64,000 bases of DNA from Akkermansiaceae bacterium UBA2381 (GTDB lineage Bacteria; Verrucomicrobiota; Verrucomicrobiia; Verrucomicrobiales; DEV007), in contig DDSV01000024.1 of assembly GCA_002344215.1 (NCBI GenBank), forward strand, positions 321,474 through 385,473, in the 5' to 3' direction. The notes beneath the pieces are model-generated. The model saw only the letters and a program-made list of their open reading frames with translations. It did not search any database and had not been told where the DNA came from. Each line of letters begins with the position of its first letter. Position 1 is the stretch's first letter. Below are positions 51,880 to 60,903 of the stretch, piece by piece. The position numbers and the translations under genes were made by a program.

Positions 51880-52398
51880 ATGGAAACAGTAAAAACGATC
51901 CTCACGCATTGGTTTTTTTGGGGGTTTGTCCTCGGCTTCTTCCTTTGCATCCTTTCGGTTCTCTCCCATTTCAAAACCAAAGGGGAGTTAAAGAGACTCA
52001 AGGGCCACCTCAGCGACAAGCTTGAGATCGAGGCCGAGAAGATGGGGGAAATGAAGGGCAAGCTCGACACCCTGCGGACCGAGAACGAAAACCTGCGTAT
52101 GAAGGTGAACTCCGGCCGCGTCCAGAACGATTACGTCGCCCTTGAGCGCGAACTTGAGATCTATGCCCGCGCCGAAAAGGTGATGGTGGTGAACGCGCCC
52201 GGTTTTGCCCAGGCCTGGGAACGAGCCAAGGAGGGAGCGCTCTCCGAGATCGAAGCGGAGGAGTCGGGCAAAAGCCTGCCGCGCCGCATGTTCAAACGTT
52301 TCTTCTCCAAGTCTGGCAGCCACACCGAATCCGCCGTCATCGACGCGCTCCCTTCGGACTCGAAGAACAAACGGTCCGGTAGCTCCAACGAGAACTGA
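51880..52398 (+). CDS. Membrane-anchored coiled-coil protein
   Basis: This 172-residue protein has a membrane helix (about residues 7-29) followed by a coiled coil (KTKGELKRLKGHLSDKLE and KLDTLRTENENLRMKV, residues 31-80), a helical segment with APGFAQAWERAKEGALSEIEAEE, and a basic patch (PRRMFKRFFSKSGS). No family is recognised; shape and size resemble bitopic division or envelope proteins. The open frame runs upstream to 51490, across the regulator gene, but ATG 51880 is the natural start. Confidence 0.5.
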   Translation: METVKTILTHWFFWGFVLGFFLCILSVLSHFKTKGELKRLKGHLSDKLEIEAEKMGEMKGKLDTLRTENENLRMKVNSGRVQNDYVALERELEIYARAEKVMVVNAPGFAQAWERAKEGALSEIEAEESGKSLPRRMFKRFFSKSGSHTESAVIDALPSDSKNKRSGSSNEN

Positions 52399-52457
52399 CC
52401 GGAGCTGTCCTTTCAATCGATCGAAAGGACCTCGCGAAAACACCTTCCGCAACTTGT

Positions 52458-53054
52458 ATGAAACTCCATCTCCCGGATCGGGAATTCGACGGCTATATTT
52501 TTGATTGTGACGGCACCCTCGTGGATTCAATGCCACTCCACTTCAAGGCCTGGACCGCAAGTTTTGTCCATCATGGTGCGCCGTGGGACTGGAGCGAAGA
52601 CGAGTTTTACGCCAACGCCGGGGTGCCAGACCGGGTCACGGTCCTTGAACTCAACGAGCGCTTTGGTGCCAGCCTCTGCCCCGATGAGGTCCATGAGTTC
52701 AAGGCGGAGTGGTATGCCAGACACCTCCACGAGATCGTGGCCGTCGATGCGGTCGCCAAACTCGCCAGACAATATCACGCCGAGGGAAGGAAGATCTCAG
52801 TGGCCTCGGGAAGTGACATCACCCTGGTCGAACCGTCACTGGACCGGGCCGGGCTACTCGAGCTTTTTGACATCATTATCACCCCCGCGCAGGTCAAGAG
52901 AGGCAAACCGGCCCCGGACATGTTTCTCCTCGCGGCCGAGCGTATGGGAGTACCACCGGAGTCGTGCCTCGTTTTTGAAGACGGCCAGGCGGGAATCGAT
53001 GCAGCAAACGCCGCCGGGATGGAGAGTGTTTTTGTCCCGAGTCGCTTTGAATAG
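52458..53054 (+). CDS. HAD family phosphatase (beta-phosphoglucomutase-like)
   Basis: This 198-residue HAD phosphatase has motif I DCDGTLVDSMPLHFKAW, motif II VASGSD, motif III in KRGKPAPDMFLLAAERMG and motif IV CLVFEDGQAGIDAANAAGM. It belongs to the subfamily with YqaB and beta-phosphoglucomutases; substrates are sugar phosphates or related molecules, not fixed by sequence. Confidence 0.85.
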   Translation: MKLHLPDREFDGYIFDCDGTLVDSMPLHFKAWTASFVHHGAPWDWSEDEFYANAGVPDRVTVLELNERFGASLCPDEVHEFKAEWYARHLHEIVAVDAVAKLARQYHAEGRKISVASGSDITLVEPSLDRAGLLELFDIIITPAQVKRGKPAPDMFLLAAERMGVPPESCLVFEDGQAGIDAANAAGMESVFVPSRFE

Positions 53055-53112
53055 ATAGCATGCTTCCTGTCTTGTCGGAATTGTGCGAGTAGCTCATACT
53101 CGGCCAATTAGC

Positions 53113-53715
53113 ATGAAGAGAATTCTGGCTTTACTTATACCGCTCTCTATCATCAGCTCCACTCCGGCAGAGGACGTCGCGGAACAAGAATTCACGGTTG
53201 GCTTCCTTGCGTTGATGGATTCAGTGGGTGCGCTTACCTCCCATGAAGAGAATCTCCGAAAGCAGTCGATTTCCAACAGCTGGGAGTTCTTCTTTTCGCT
53301 TCATTACACATCTCGTAGTGAGCACCGTGTGTTCGTTTTTGCAAAACCAGGAAAATCCCTTCCTCATCATTTAATCGTCTTTGAGGGGAGTTCCACATTT
53401 GATAGAGTGAACGAACTGCCTGGAGCGCGCTTCAACTTTCTCCCGATGGACGCTGGCACTCCTGAGTCGATTCAGATCTTGGATCGGCTAAAAGAGCTCG
53501 CCTTTACAAACGCGGGAGAAGAGACGCTTGATTCAGCAACGTCCACTATCTGTGGTATCGGGATCCGAATTGCTACAGTTGTTGGAGGAAAGGAGCAGGT
53601 CCACGATTATATACGAGCATCCCTCACCAGCCCCGACGCAACGGGACTTCCGAGCGAGGCCTACGAAGTGTTCCGCCGACTCTTCGAGGGTCCCGAAAAG
53701 AAGCTTGCCGAATGA
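53113..53715 (+). CDS. Secreted hypothetical protein
   Basis: This 200-residue protein has a signal peptide (to about residue 20, STPAEDVAEQ) and then a mixed alpha/beta region without known motifs (TVGFLALMDSVGALTSHEENLRKQ, FVFAKPGKSLPHHLIVFEGS). Composition is AT-richer than its neighbours, suggesting later acquisition. It precedes the RelE-like gene by 87 bases on the same strand. Confidence 0.45.
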   Translation: MKRILALLIPLSIISSTPAEDVAEQEFTVGFLALMDSVGALTSHEENLRKQSISNSWEFFFSLHYTSRSEHRVFVFAKPGKSLPHHLIVFEGSSTFDRVNELPGARFNFLPMDAGTPESIQILDRLKELAFTNAGEETLDSATSTICGIGIRIATVVGGKEQVHDYIRASLTSPDATGLPSEAYEVFRRLFEGPEKKLAE

Positions 53716-53802
53716 TATCCAAGGTGACGGAGAGCGGCAGACCATTTCCGCCCCTCATTTCGCCCCTTGCCGAATCCGTTGGTTTGGGGGAGACTCACCC
53801 CC

Positions 53803-54183
53803 GTGTTTCAGGTCATCTTCAACGAAATCAGTGCCGCCGAGATCTCACAACTGCCTACGCTGGAGCAGTTGGAGGTCTTGAATGAATTTCAGGTCAAGCC
53901 TGAGGACCTTGAGGGAATCGAGGAAAAGGGAACGGAAACCCGCTTCGGGCAGATCGAGCGTGACGGGAAAAAACTCTATCGCTACCGGGCGAGCGATGTC
54001 CGCATCTACTTCGAAGTATCAAAAGATCATCAGTCGGTCATCGTTCACCGCGTCCTCAGCAAAAACACGTTTCAGGATTTCCTCTATCGGGCCAATCTTC
54101 CCTTTGGCGATGATGAGGCTCTTGCCGAATCGAAGCAGTTCTGGGCTCTGATCGAGGAGGGAGAACGCGCCCGTCGCGTTTAG
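53803..54183 (+). CDS. RelE/ParE-like protein without an obvious antitoxin
   Basis: This 126-residue protein has a RelE/ParE-like core: a helical start (AAEISQLPTLEQLEVLNEFQV), then GKKLYRYRASDVRIYFEVSKDHQSVIVHRVLSKNTFQDFLY, whose RYRxxDxRIxFEV run recalls the LYRYRVGDYRVVY strands of the toxins. It begins with GTG 53803 after a strong GGGGGAG ribosome site; a TTG at 53767 would add 12 residues. No antitoxin gene is found beside it. The next gene follows after six bases. Confidence 0.6.
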   Translation: MFQVIFNEISAAEISQLPTLEQLEVLNEFQVKPEDLEGIEEKGTETRFGQIERDGKKLYRYRASDVRIYFEVSKDHQSVIVHRVLSKNTFQDFLYRANLPFGDDEALAESKQFWALIEEGERARRV

Positions 54184-54189
54184 GGAGCC

Positions 54190-55368
54190 ATGTCCGGACT
54201 CCTCGAAAGAATTGATTCGGATGAAAGCTGGCGACGTGAGGCTTTTCCGGCCTGCCGGGATCGCATCTTCCTGGCCCATGCGGCGGTGACAGCCCTTCCG
54301 GCGGTTGCGGTGGAGGCGATGAACCGGTTCAATCTCGCCTCCTCGACCGGCGAACTCGACTACTCGGAGGTCCTTATCCAGCAAATGGACGGGGTTCGCT
54401 TCTCCTCGGCAAAACTGATCGAGTGCTCTCCCGATGAGGTCGCTTTGCTCGGGCCGACCAGCCTCGGGCTCAGCCTCGTGGCGAACGGGTTAACCTGGAA
54501 GCCCGGCGACGAGATCGTGACCTATCTCGATGACTACCCCGCCAACGTTTACCCCTGGAAGAACCTGGAAAGCAAGGGGGTGAAGGTCGTCTACCTGCAG
54601 CCCCGTGAAATCGGAGAGATCACGCCGGAACTCGTGCGTTCGGCCATCACCCCCCGTACGCGGCTGCTTGCCCTCGCGTCCTGTCATTTCCTTTCCGGTT
54701 ACCGGCTCGACATCGAGGCGGTGGGCTCAATCGCCAGGGAACATGACCTTCTTTTCTGTCTGGATGCGATTCAAACGGTCGGGGCCTTTCCCACCTCCGC
54801 GCAGCACGTCGATTTTCTCTCAGCCGACTCCCACAAATGGATGCTCGGACCGATGACGGCGGGAATCTTCTATGTGGACCGCCGCCGCTTCGAGACACTT
54901 TCACCCACTCTCCTCGGAGCCTGGAATGTGAAATCCCCGAATTTTATCGCTCAGGATGCGGTCGCTTTCGAGTCAGGTGCACGCCGCTACGAGCCGGGAG
55001 TTCTCAACGCGCAGGGACTTCTGGGAATGCAGGCGTCCATGGAAATGCTTACCGGCATCGGCATCCCCGCCGTCTCAAAACGGCTCATGGAGCTCAAGGC
55101 CATGCTCTGCGACGGACTGGAGAGCCTCGGGTTGGACATCCTCGGCCCCCGCGAGGGAGGTTCCGCTTCGGGAATCACGTCCTTTACGGACCGGGAAAAT
55201 CCCCGCCGAATCGGTGAAATGGCCGCCGCTTTGCAACATTCGAACATCGTTGCCAGCTTCCGGCACGACCGGGAGGGGAAACCCTACCTCCGCTTCAGCC
55301 CCCATTTTTACAACACTCCGGCCGAAATCGGCCAGGTTCTTGAGGTCTTGGCCCACGCTCGAACTTGA
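54190..55368 (+). CDS. Class V aminotransferase (cysteine-desulfurase-like)
   Basis: This 392-residue PLP enzyme has the class V pattern: DSHKWMLGPMTAGIFYVDRR with the cofactor lysine, ALASCHFLSGYRLDIEAVGSIAREHDLLFCLDAIQTVGA, and the C-terminal RxSPHFYNTPAEIGQVLEVL. It most resembles SufS/IscS-like and kynureninase-related proteins, but I see no clear active-site cysteine loop, so desulfurase activity is unproven. It is translated six bases after the RelE-like gene. Confidence 0.7.
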   Translation: MSGLLERIDSDESWRREAFPACRDRIFLAHAAVTALPAVAVEAMNRFNLASSTGELDYSEVLIQQMDGVRFSSAKLIECSPDEVALLGPTSLGLSLVANGLTWKPGDEIVTYLDDYPANVYPWKNLESKGVKVVYLQPREIGEITPELVRSAITPRTRLLALASCHFLSGYRLDIEAVGSIAREHDLLFCLDAIQTVGAFPTSAQHVDFLSADSHKWMLGPMTAGIFYVDRRRFETLSPTLLGAWNVKSPNFIAQDAVAFESGARRYEPGVLNAQGLLGMQASMEMLTGIGIPAVSKRLMELKAMLCDGLESLGLDILGPREGGSASGITSFTDRENPRRIGEMAAALQHSNIVASFRHDREGKPYLRFSPHFYNTPAEIGQVLEVLAHART

Positions 55369-55492
55369 CGAAACGGCAACTTGCGTCTTGTATCGGGGCT
55401 GCTTTTGAACTGGAAACTTCAGCCGTTCTGGTTCAGGGTTTCCTGCGGGTCTGACCCCCGCCAATTAATTCCAACCGAGAGGGCCAACCGCT

Positions 55493-55972
55493 GTGGACTT
55501 CAGAGATATCAAGAAAATCGTAGAGCTCATGGATCAACATGGGCTATCGCAGTTCAAGCTGGAACAGGACGAGACTAAACTCGAACTGAAAAAGGGAGGA
55601 GATATCGATCTCAAGGCAATCCAGCATTGGATGGCGTCTGCTCCCGGACCCCAGTATGCACCCCAATACGGCGTGGCTCCGGCACCTGCCGCAGGCACCC
55701 CCGCTCCCGCAGACGGCGCTCTGCCGGCCGGAGTAAAGGAAGTCACCTCTCCCATGGTGGGCACTTTCTATACGGCCTCCTCACCTGACGCCGAGCCCTT
55801 CGCCAAGATCGGAACAAAAATCACCGCCGACAGCACCGTCTGCATCATCGAAGCCATGAAGGTGATGAACGAAATCAAGGCTGAAATCAGCGGAGAGATC
55901 ATTGAGCTTCTCGTTGAAAACGGAACCGCAGTCCAGTACGGCGAGCCGCTCTTCCGGGTCAAGACGTCCTGA
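55493..55972 (+). CDS. accB: Biotin carboxyl carrier protein of acetyl-CoA carboxylase
   Basis: This 159-residue protein carries the biotin of acetyl-CoA carboxylase. The N-terminal helix (FRDIKKIVELMDQHGLSQFKLEQDETKLELKK), an Ala/Pro hinge (residues 50-80) and the C-terminal biotinyl domain with the lysine in IIEAMKVMNEI are all standard. Translation starts with GTG. It is 48 bases ahead of accC, forming the usual accBC pair. Biotinylation depends on biotin made with bioD, also in the window. Confidence 0.94.
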   Translation: MDFRDIKKIVELMDQHGLSQFKLEQDETKLELKKGGDIDLKAIQHWMASAPGPQYAPQYGVAPAPAAGTPAPADGALPAGVKEVTSPMVGTFYTASSPDAEPFAKIGTKITADSTVCIIEAMKVMNEIKAEISGEIIELLVENGTAVQYGEPLFRVKTS

Positions 55973-56020
55973 GAATCAACGTGCCTTTCCCTTGTCGGAG
56001 AGAGCGCGGAATCAAACGCC

Positions 56021-57406
56021 ATGTTTAAGAATATCCTCGTAGCGAACCGGGGCGAGATCGCCCTCCGCGTGATCCGCGCCGCCAAAGAACTCGGAATCCG
56101 AACCACGGCCGTTTACTCTGAGGCGGACGTGGACTCGATGCACGTCCATCTGGCTGACGACGCCATCTGCATCGGACCTCCCGCCAGCGCGGATTCCTAT
56201 CTCAACATGCAGGCGATCCTCTCGGCTGCCGAGATCGCGAATGTCGATGCGATCCATCCCGGCTACGGCTTTCTTTCCGAGAATCCCCGCTTTGCCGAGC
56301 TCTGCGAGAGCTGCAACGTCAAGTTCATCGGTCCTTCCGCCAAAATCATTTCCATGATGGGCGACAAGAATCAGGCCAGGGCAACCGCCACCAAATACGG
56401 CATTCCGGTTACTCCCGGCTCTGATGGAATTGTCGAGACCGAAGAGGAAGCCCTGCGGGTTGCCGAGAAAATCGGCTACCCCATCATGATCAAAGCCACC
56501 GCCGGCGGTGGCGGACGCGGAATGCGCCCTGCGTTGAACAAAGCGAGCTTTGTGAGCGCCTTTCATGCGGCGAGGAATGAGGCCAACGCCTGTTTCGGAT
56601 GCCCTGACGTCTACCTGGAAAAGCTTGTCGAGAATCCTCACCACGTTGAATTTCAGATCGTCGCGGACAGCCACGGCAATGTGAAGGAGCTCGGGGAACG
56701 CGACTGCTCGATGCAGCGCCGGAATCAGAAGATCATCGAGGAGACTCCCTCACCCCTGCTAACCCAGGAGTTGCGGCAGAGGATGGCCGAGGCCTCCGAG
56801 ACCCTTGTGAGGAATATCGGATACGAAAACTGCGGGACGATCGAATATCTCGTCGACGATAACGAGAATTTCTACTTCATGGAGATGAACACCCGTATTC
56901 AGGTGGAGCATCCCATCACCGAGGAAGTGCGTGGTTGTGACCTGATCAAGGAGCAGATTCGTGTCGCCGCCGGCGCCCCTCTTTCCGAGCACGTCGTTTT
57001 CAGTCAGCCCAGGGGGCATTCGATCGAATGCCGGATCAACGCGGAGGATCCCTACAACAACTTCGCCCCGAGCCCCGGCAAGATTAATCTCTTCTATGCT
57101 CCCGGAGGTCGCGGCGTCCGGGTTGATACCCACGTCTACAGCGGCTACGAAGTGCCGCCGAACTACGACTCGATGATCGCCAAGCTCATCGTGACCGGAG
57201 CAACCCGCGACATCGCCATCGCCCGAATGATCCGCTCTCTCAAGGAGTTCATCGTTCGCGGAATCAAGACAACCATTCCTTTCCAGGCGTCCATTCTCGA
57301 ACACGCCGCTTTCCGCAACGGGAAATACAATATTTCCTGGGTCGAGAATTTCCTCGCCTCCCACCCCACTCCTCCTGAGCTTCCCGACTTTATGCGGGAG
57401 GATTGA
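56021..57406 (+). CDS. accC: Biotin carboxylase subunit of acetyl-CoA carboxylase
   Basis: This 461-residue ATP-grasp enzyme carboxylates biotin on AccB. Landmarks are [18 protein letters not shown], the ATP loop [18 protein letters not shown], the [26 protein letters not shown] metal-binding region and [20 protein letters not shown]. It is co-transcribed with accB; the carboxyltransferase subunits accA and accD are not in the window. A strong terminator follows. Confidence 0.96.
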   Translation: MFKNILVANRGEIALRVIRAAKELGIRTTAVYSEADVDSMHVHLADDAICIGPPASADSYLNMQAILSAAEIANVDAIHPGYGFLSENPRFAELCESCNVKFIGPSAKIISMMGDKNQARATATKYGIPVTPGSDGIVETEEEALRVAEKIGYPIMIKATAGGGGRGMRPALNKASFVSAFHAARNEANACFGCPDVYLEKLVENPHHVEFQIVADSHGNVKELGERDCSMQRRNQKIIEETPSPLLTQELRQRMAEASETLVRNIGYENCGTIEYLVDDNENFYFMEMNTRIQVEHPITEEVRGCDLIKEQIRVAAGAPLSEHVVFSQPRGHSIECRINAEDPYNNFAPSPGKINLFYAPGGRGVRVDTHVYSGYEVPPNYDSMIAKLIVTGATRDIAIARMIRSLKEFIVRGIKTTIPFQASILEHAAFRNGKYNISWVENFLASHPTPPELPDFMRED

Positions 57407-57447
57407 GGGAGCTGAGGGAGGAGTCGAAAGACTAAATTTCCTCACAG

Positions 57448-57485
57448 AAAAGGCGTCCTGTCGGATACCGACAAGACGCCTTTTT
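57448..57485. terminator. Bidirectional terminator between accC and the porin-like gene
   Basis: AAAAGGCGTC (57448-57457) pairs with GACGCCTTTT (57475-57484), with an inner TGTCGG-ATA-CCGACA stem and T/A tracts on both sides. It serves accC and, on the minus strand, the convergent porin-like gene. Confidence 0.9.
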
Positions 57486-57522
57486 GATTTTCCGCTTGGA
57501 AGGCCTGCAGCCTCGTCAATCT

Positions 57523-58746
57523 TCAGTGCCCGTGCCCGGCATGGGAACCACCGGTCCCACCCCACTGCAGCTGCAGTTGAAACCAGACGACGTTTTCGCT
57601 TCCGATAGAGGCGTCCTGGACGTTGTCGTATTGCACTCTCGCCCGGACCCGCTGCTCGGGATCGAGGTAGGCCGACAATGCGGCAGAAAGACGGTTCCGG
57701 TCACTCAACTCGGCCACTTCGACGGCGGAGACCCAGTCGTGACGAACGGAAAGAGTCGTTCGATCACTGAGTCCATAGTGAAGCGCCGTCGAAACCCCGC
57801 GATCTCTGAACTCAACCGCATCTCCCCCCTCGGTGAAGGCGTCCACAGCACGGCCGATGAACTCACTCTGGAACATGACCGCCCCGGCGCAAAAGTCCGG
57901 CCCTCCATAGCCGTGATCGTGACCCTTCCAGACTTTGCGGAACCCGAACCCGTAGACGGTTGAGTCCCGGCCAAATCCATTTTCACCGACCGCAAGCGAG
58001 GCCGTGCCGGTGATACTGTCGTCGAAGGGGAGACGATAACGATAATTTGAAGTCAAGACCCAGTCGCTGAATCCGGCTTCATCAGCGTGAACCTCATCGG
58101 GGGGGTGCGGACCGCCTCCCTCTTCCTCATGGGCATGGGTTCTTACACCGCCGAAGCCGAGACTGAGAAGTCCGCTGGAAGGGGTGTTCACGAGGATTTC
58201 ACCGCCCTGAGTAATCAGCTCCCCCTCATTCAAGAGACGGCTGTTGGCGAGGTTCTGATTCACAAAAAACCAGTCGTGAAGATGCCGGTCCGCCTGAAAG
58301 CCAAAGGTATTCAGGAACTGCCCGCCGCCAATCGCGACAGACTCGGTCACATGCCAGTGCAGGTAGGCCTCCTCAAGCTCCGCTTCCCAGACTTCATCGT
58401 GCCCCTGGTGCCCGAAGCCACTCACCATCCCCGTGACGACTTCGTTGAAGTTCAAATCAAGGTGAAGTTCGATCGCCTGGATTCCCGTGTCATTCTGTGG
58501 GTCATGCTCTGAAGTGGCAAAATCCTCCGCTACAAAACCACGGTCAAACCCGCCGGTCGTCCCGTTGACATACAAACTCGGAAACAGGAACCCTCCCAGA
58601 TTAGCCCCCTCACCCGTCAGGTAATTCACCTCGCCGACGTTGTAGACAAAGGCTTCCTCTTCAAATGGAACGGCGGCCGATTCCTGGGCATAGAGCGGCA
58701 ATACGAGTAAACATGACACCGTCAGTAAGGTAAAAGAGCTCTTCAT
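57523..58746 (-). CDS. Porin-like outer-membrane protein with His-rich tail (zinc cluster)
   Basis: This 407-residue outer-membrane protein has a signal peptide (to about residue 20), barrel-like strands throughout (LELHLDLNFNEVVTGMVSGF, FSDWVLTSNYRYRLPF, AALSAYLDPEQRVRARVQYD) and many histidines, for example VRTHAHEEEGGGPHPPDE and the C-terminal GGSHAGHGH. Divergent from an HMA-domain protein and the znu genes, with shared repeated motifs in the 114-base control region. It is probably a zinc-regulated metal porin or uptake channel; the function is inferred from location and histidines. Confidence 0.7.
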   Translation of the reverse strand: MKSSFTLLTVSCLLVLPLYAQESAAVPFEEEAFVYNVGEVNYLTGEGANLGGFLFPSLYVNGTTGGFDRGFVAEDFATSEHDPQNDTGIQAIELHLDLNFNEVVTGMVSGFGHQGHDEVWEAELEEAYLHWHVTESVAIGGGQFLNTFGFQADRHLHDWFFVNQNLANSRLLNEGELITQGGEILVNTPSSGLLSLGFGGVRTHAHEEEGGGPHPPDEVHADEAGFSDWVLTSNYRYRLPFDDSITGTASLAVGENGFGRDSTVYGFGFRKVWKGHDHGYGGPDFCAGAVMFQSEFIGRAVDAFTEGGDAVEFRDRGVSTALHYGLSDRTTLSVRHDWVSAVEVAELSDRNRLSAALSAYLDPEQRVRARVQYDNVQDASIGSENVVWFQLQLQWGGTGGSHAGHGH

Positions 58747-58860
58747 TTTCTGTTTTGCTTATTCGCAATTAGTTTGCGTTTGGACATTCTTCTGCCATAA
58801 TGCAAAAAGAATGCAACAGCTTTTGCGCATAAAACTTGCATTTAAATTCCCGCTCAACCG
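58747..58860. promoter_or_regulatory. Divergent zinc-cluster control region with repeated AATGCAA motifs
   Basis: AATGCAA occurs at 58799-58805 and again at 58810-58816, exactly 11 bases apart, and once reversed as TTGCATT at 58836-58842. An inverted CGCAA-5-TTGCG lies at 58764-58778. The repeats face both divergent transcription units. A Zur-like repressor is the likely binder given the genes controlled. Confidence 0.55.
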
Positions 58861-59163
58861 ATGAAATCATTTATTCCCTTCCTCATTCTCCTTGGATTTT
58901 TGTTCTCTCCCAAGGTTTTCGCCGCAGAAGTCACCTACACCGCGAAGCTGAACGGCATCGAGTGCGCCGACTGCAAACGCACCATTTCCCGGGCCATCGG
59001 GAAGATCAAGGGGGTGAAGACCATCCGTATCGCCAAGGAGGGCGAGACCCAGCACCGTCTCACCGTTGTCACCGACGGCAGCAAGGCAATCTCTCAAGCC
59101 GAGGCAAGTGCCTCCCTTGGCAAGGATTCGCACTACTCGATCGCGAGCTGGAGCAAAAACTAA
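58861..59163 (+). CDS. Exported HMA-domain metal-binding protein
   Basis: This 100-residue protein has a signal peptide (to residue 21) and one heavy-metal-associated ferredoxin-like domain with the GIECADCKR motif (Cys35 and Cys38). HMA domains usually bind Cu(I) or Zn(II); export to the periplasm is less common for stand-alone domains. It is the first gene of the plus-strand zinc cluster, 12 bases before znuA. A zinc shuttle to ZnuA is a plausible role. Confidence 0.8.
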   Translation: MKSFIPFLILLGFLFSPKVFAAEVTYTAKLNGIECADCKRTISRAIGKIKGVKTIRIAKEGETQHRLTVVTDGSKAISQAEASASLGKDSHYSIASWSKN

Positions 59164-59175
59164 ACGCCCCCCCTC

Positions 59176-60078
59176 ATGAAACCCTTTACTCTGGCCCTCG
59201 CCCTTCTCACGCTCGGCTCCGCTCTTGTGGCCGCACCGGCGGACGGGACGGAGAAACTCCGCGTCTTTGTACCGGTCCTGCCTTACGAGTATCTCTTCGA
59301 GCGGGTTGGCGGTGACTGGGTCGAGGTGAGTGCCATTGTTCAGGAGGGAGGCGACTGCCACAACTACTCCCCCACTCCCCGCCAAATCGCCGACATCGCG
59401 AGAGCGAACCTGCTGTTTTCCGGCGGCCTCAGCTTCGAGGCGAATTTCTACGTCGCAGTTGGCGACGGTGAAAACGGACCGAAAGAATTCGACTTGCTCG
59501 AAGGGCTCGAACTTCTCGAAGGTTCCTGCGGCGAATGTGCTTCAGCCGCCGCCGAGGGAAAAGAGGCCCATGAGCATGAACACGAACATGAGGAAAAGGA
59601 CGCTCATGTCTGGCTTTCGCCCCGCGTCCTCAATCACCAGGCCGGACACGTCGCCACGATCCTGAAGCAGCATCTCCCCGCCTCAGCCGCCCCCGCTATT
59701 GACGCGAACCTCGCCTCCTTCAAAACCGAACTCGACCAGCTCGACGCGGAGATCAAGACCACCCTCGCCCCGAAAAAGGGCCGCGCCTTTTACGTCTACC
59801 ACGGAGCCTTCGCCTATTTTGCGAAGGACTACGGACTCGTCCAGAAGGCGATTGAGATTGGAAACCGAAAACCCTCTCCGAAGCAGGTCACCGCGATTGC
59901 GAAGCAGGCGAAAGAGGAGAGCGTCACCACCATCTTCGTGCAACCGCAGTTCGATCAGTCCAGCGCCACTTCCCTCGCCGAGACCATCGGCGGCAAGGTG
60001 CAAAACCTTGACCCGCTCGAGAAGGACGTTCTTGCCAACCTCCGCACCATCGCAACGGCGATCGCGACGGCACCCTGA
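59176..60078 (+). CDS. znuA: Zinc ABC transporter substrate-binding protein
   Basis: This 300-residue periplasmic protein of the cluster A-I family has a signal peptide, the metal-binding CHNYSPTPRQIADI region, a His-rich loop HEHEHEHEEKDAHVWLSP (about residues 134-151), FYVYHGAFAYFAKDYGL and QPQFDQSSATSLAETIGGKV. The His-rich loop is typical of zinc rather than manganese members. It precedes znuC and znuB. Confidence 0.9.
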   Translation: MKPFTLALALLTLGSALVAAPADGTEKLRVFVPVLPYEYLFERVGGDWVEVSAIVQEGGDCHNYSPTPRQIADIARANLLFSGGLSFEANFYVAVGDGENGPKEFDLLEGLELLEGSCGECASAAAEGKEAHEHEHEHEEKDAHVWLSPRVLNHQAGHVATILKQHLPASAAPAIDANLASFKTELDQLDAEIKTTLAPKKGRAFYVYHGAFAYFAKDYGLVQKAIEIGNRKPSPKQVTAIAKQAKEESVTTIFVQPQFDQSSATSLAETIGGKVQNLDPLEKDVLANLRTIATAIATAP

Positions 60079-60108
60079 ACGAAACACCCAACCCTCTTCG
60101 ATCCGGCA

Positions 60109-60903
60109 TTGAACCCTCCCGACTCACCCGCGGCCACCCATCCGGCCCACCTTGTCGAGTGCCGCGATCTCTCCTTCGCCTACGGCAAATCGCGCGTACT
60201 CGAAGATGTCTCCTTCGTCGTCCATCGGGGCGAATCCCTCTGTGTCATCGGGCCGAACGGTGGCGGTAAATCGACCCTCGCCAAACTCGTCCTCGGACTG
60301 CTGGAGCCGGCTTCAGGCTCTCTCAAGGTCATGGGCCGCAGCCCCGCCGAGGCGCGGACTGCGATCGGCTACGTGCCGCAGGCGATGCGCTTCGACCCGC
60401 AGTTCCCCATCTCCGCCCTCGACATTGTCCTGATGGGCCGGCTCAACCATCTCCGGGTCGGACACTATTCGAAATCCTGCCGCGAAATGGCTCTTGCCGC
60501 CCTCGCCGAGGTGGGTTTGTCAGGGTATGAGAAGCGATCCTTCTCCGATCTCTCCGGAGGCGAGCGGCAGCGTGTCCTGATCGCCCGCGCCCTCGCCTGC
60601 GAGCCTGAGATTCTCCTTCTCGACGAGCCCACCGCGAACATTGATCTCTCCGTCGAAGCGGCCCTGATCGAGACCCTCGTCTCCCTGCGCCATCGCATGA
60701 CCATCCTCATGATCACCCACGATCTCGACCTGGTCTCCTCCATCGGCGACTCCGTCCTCTGCGTGAACCACCGGGTCCACCGCCACTCCCTCCCGCTCTC
60801 CGGCGAGACGATCAAGGAGATTTACAGCAGCCGTCGCCGGCTCGAACACGACCGCCGGACCCGCCACCAGCAAGGCGATCACTCCACCTGCCAGCATGAC
60901 TGA
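60109..60903 (+). CDS. znuC: Zinc ABC transporter ATPase
   Basis: This 264-residue ATPase has Walker A GPNGGGKST, a Q-loop at VPQAMRF, the signature LSGGERQR and Walker B EILLLDEPTANID. The C terminus is His-rich (HQQGDHSTCQHD) and could contact zinc. It begins with a TTG codon (MNPPDSPAATH) and overlaps the permease start by eight bases. Confidence 0.92.
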   Translation: MNPPDSPAATHPAHLVECRDLSFAYGKSRVLEDVSFVVHRGESLCVIGPNGGGKSTLAKLVLGLLEPASGSLKVMGRSPAEARTAIGYVPQAMRFDPQFPISALDIVLMGRLNHLRVGHYSKSCREMALAALAEVGLSGYEKRSFSDLSGGERQRVLIARALACEPEILLLDEPTANIDLSVEAALIETLVSLRHRMTILMITHDLDLVSSIGDSVLCVNHRVHRHSLPLSGETIKEIYSSRRRLEHDRRTRHQQGDHSTCQHD

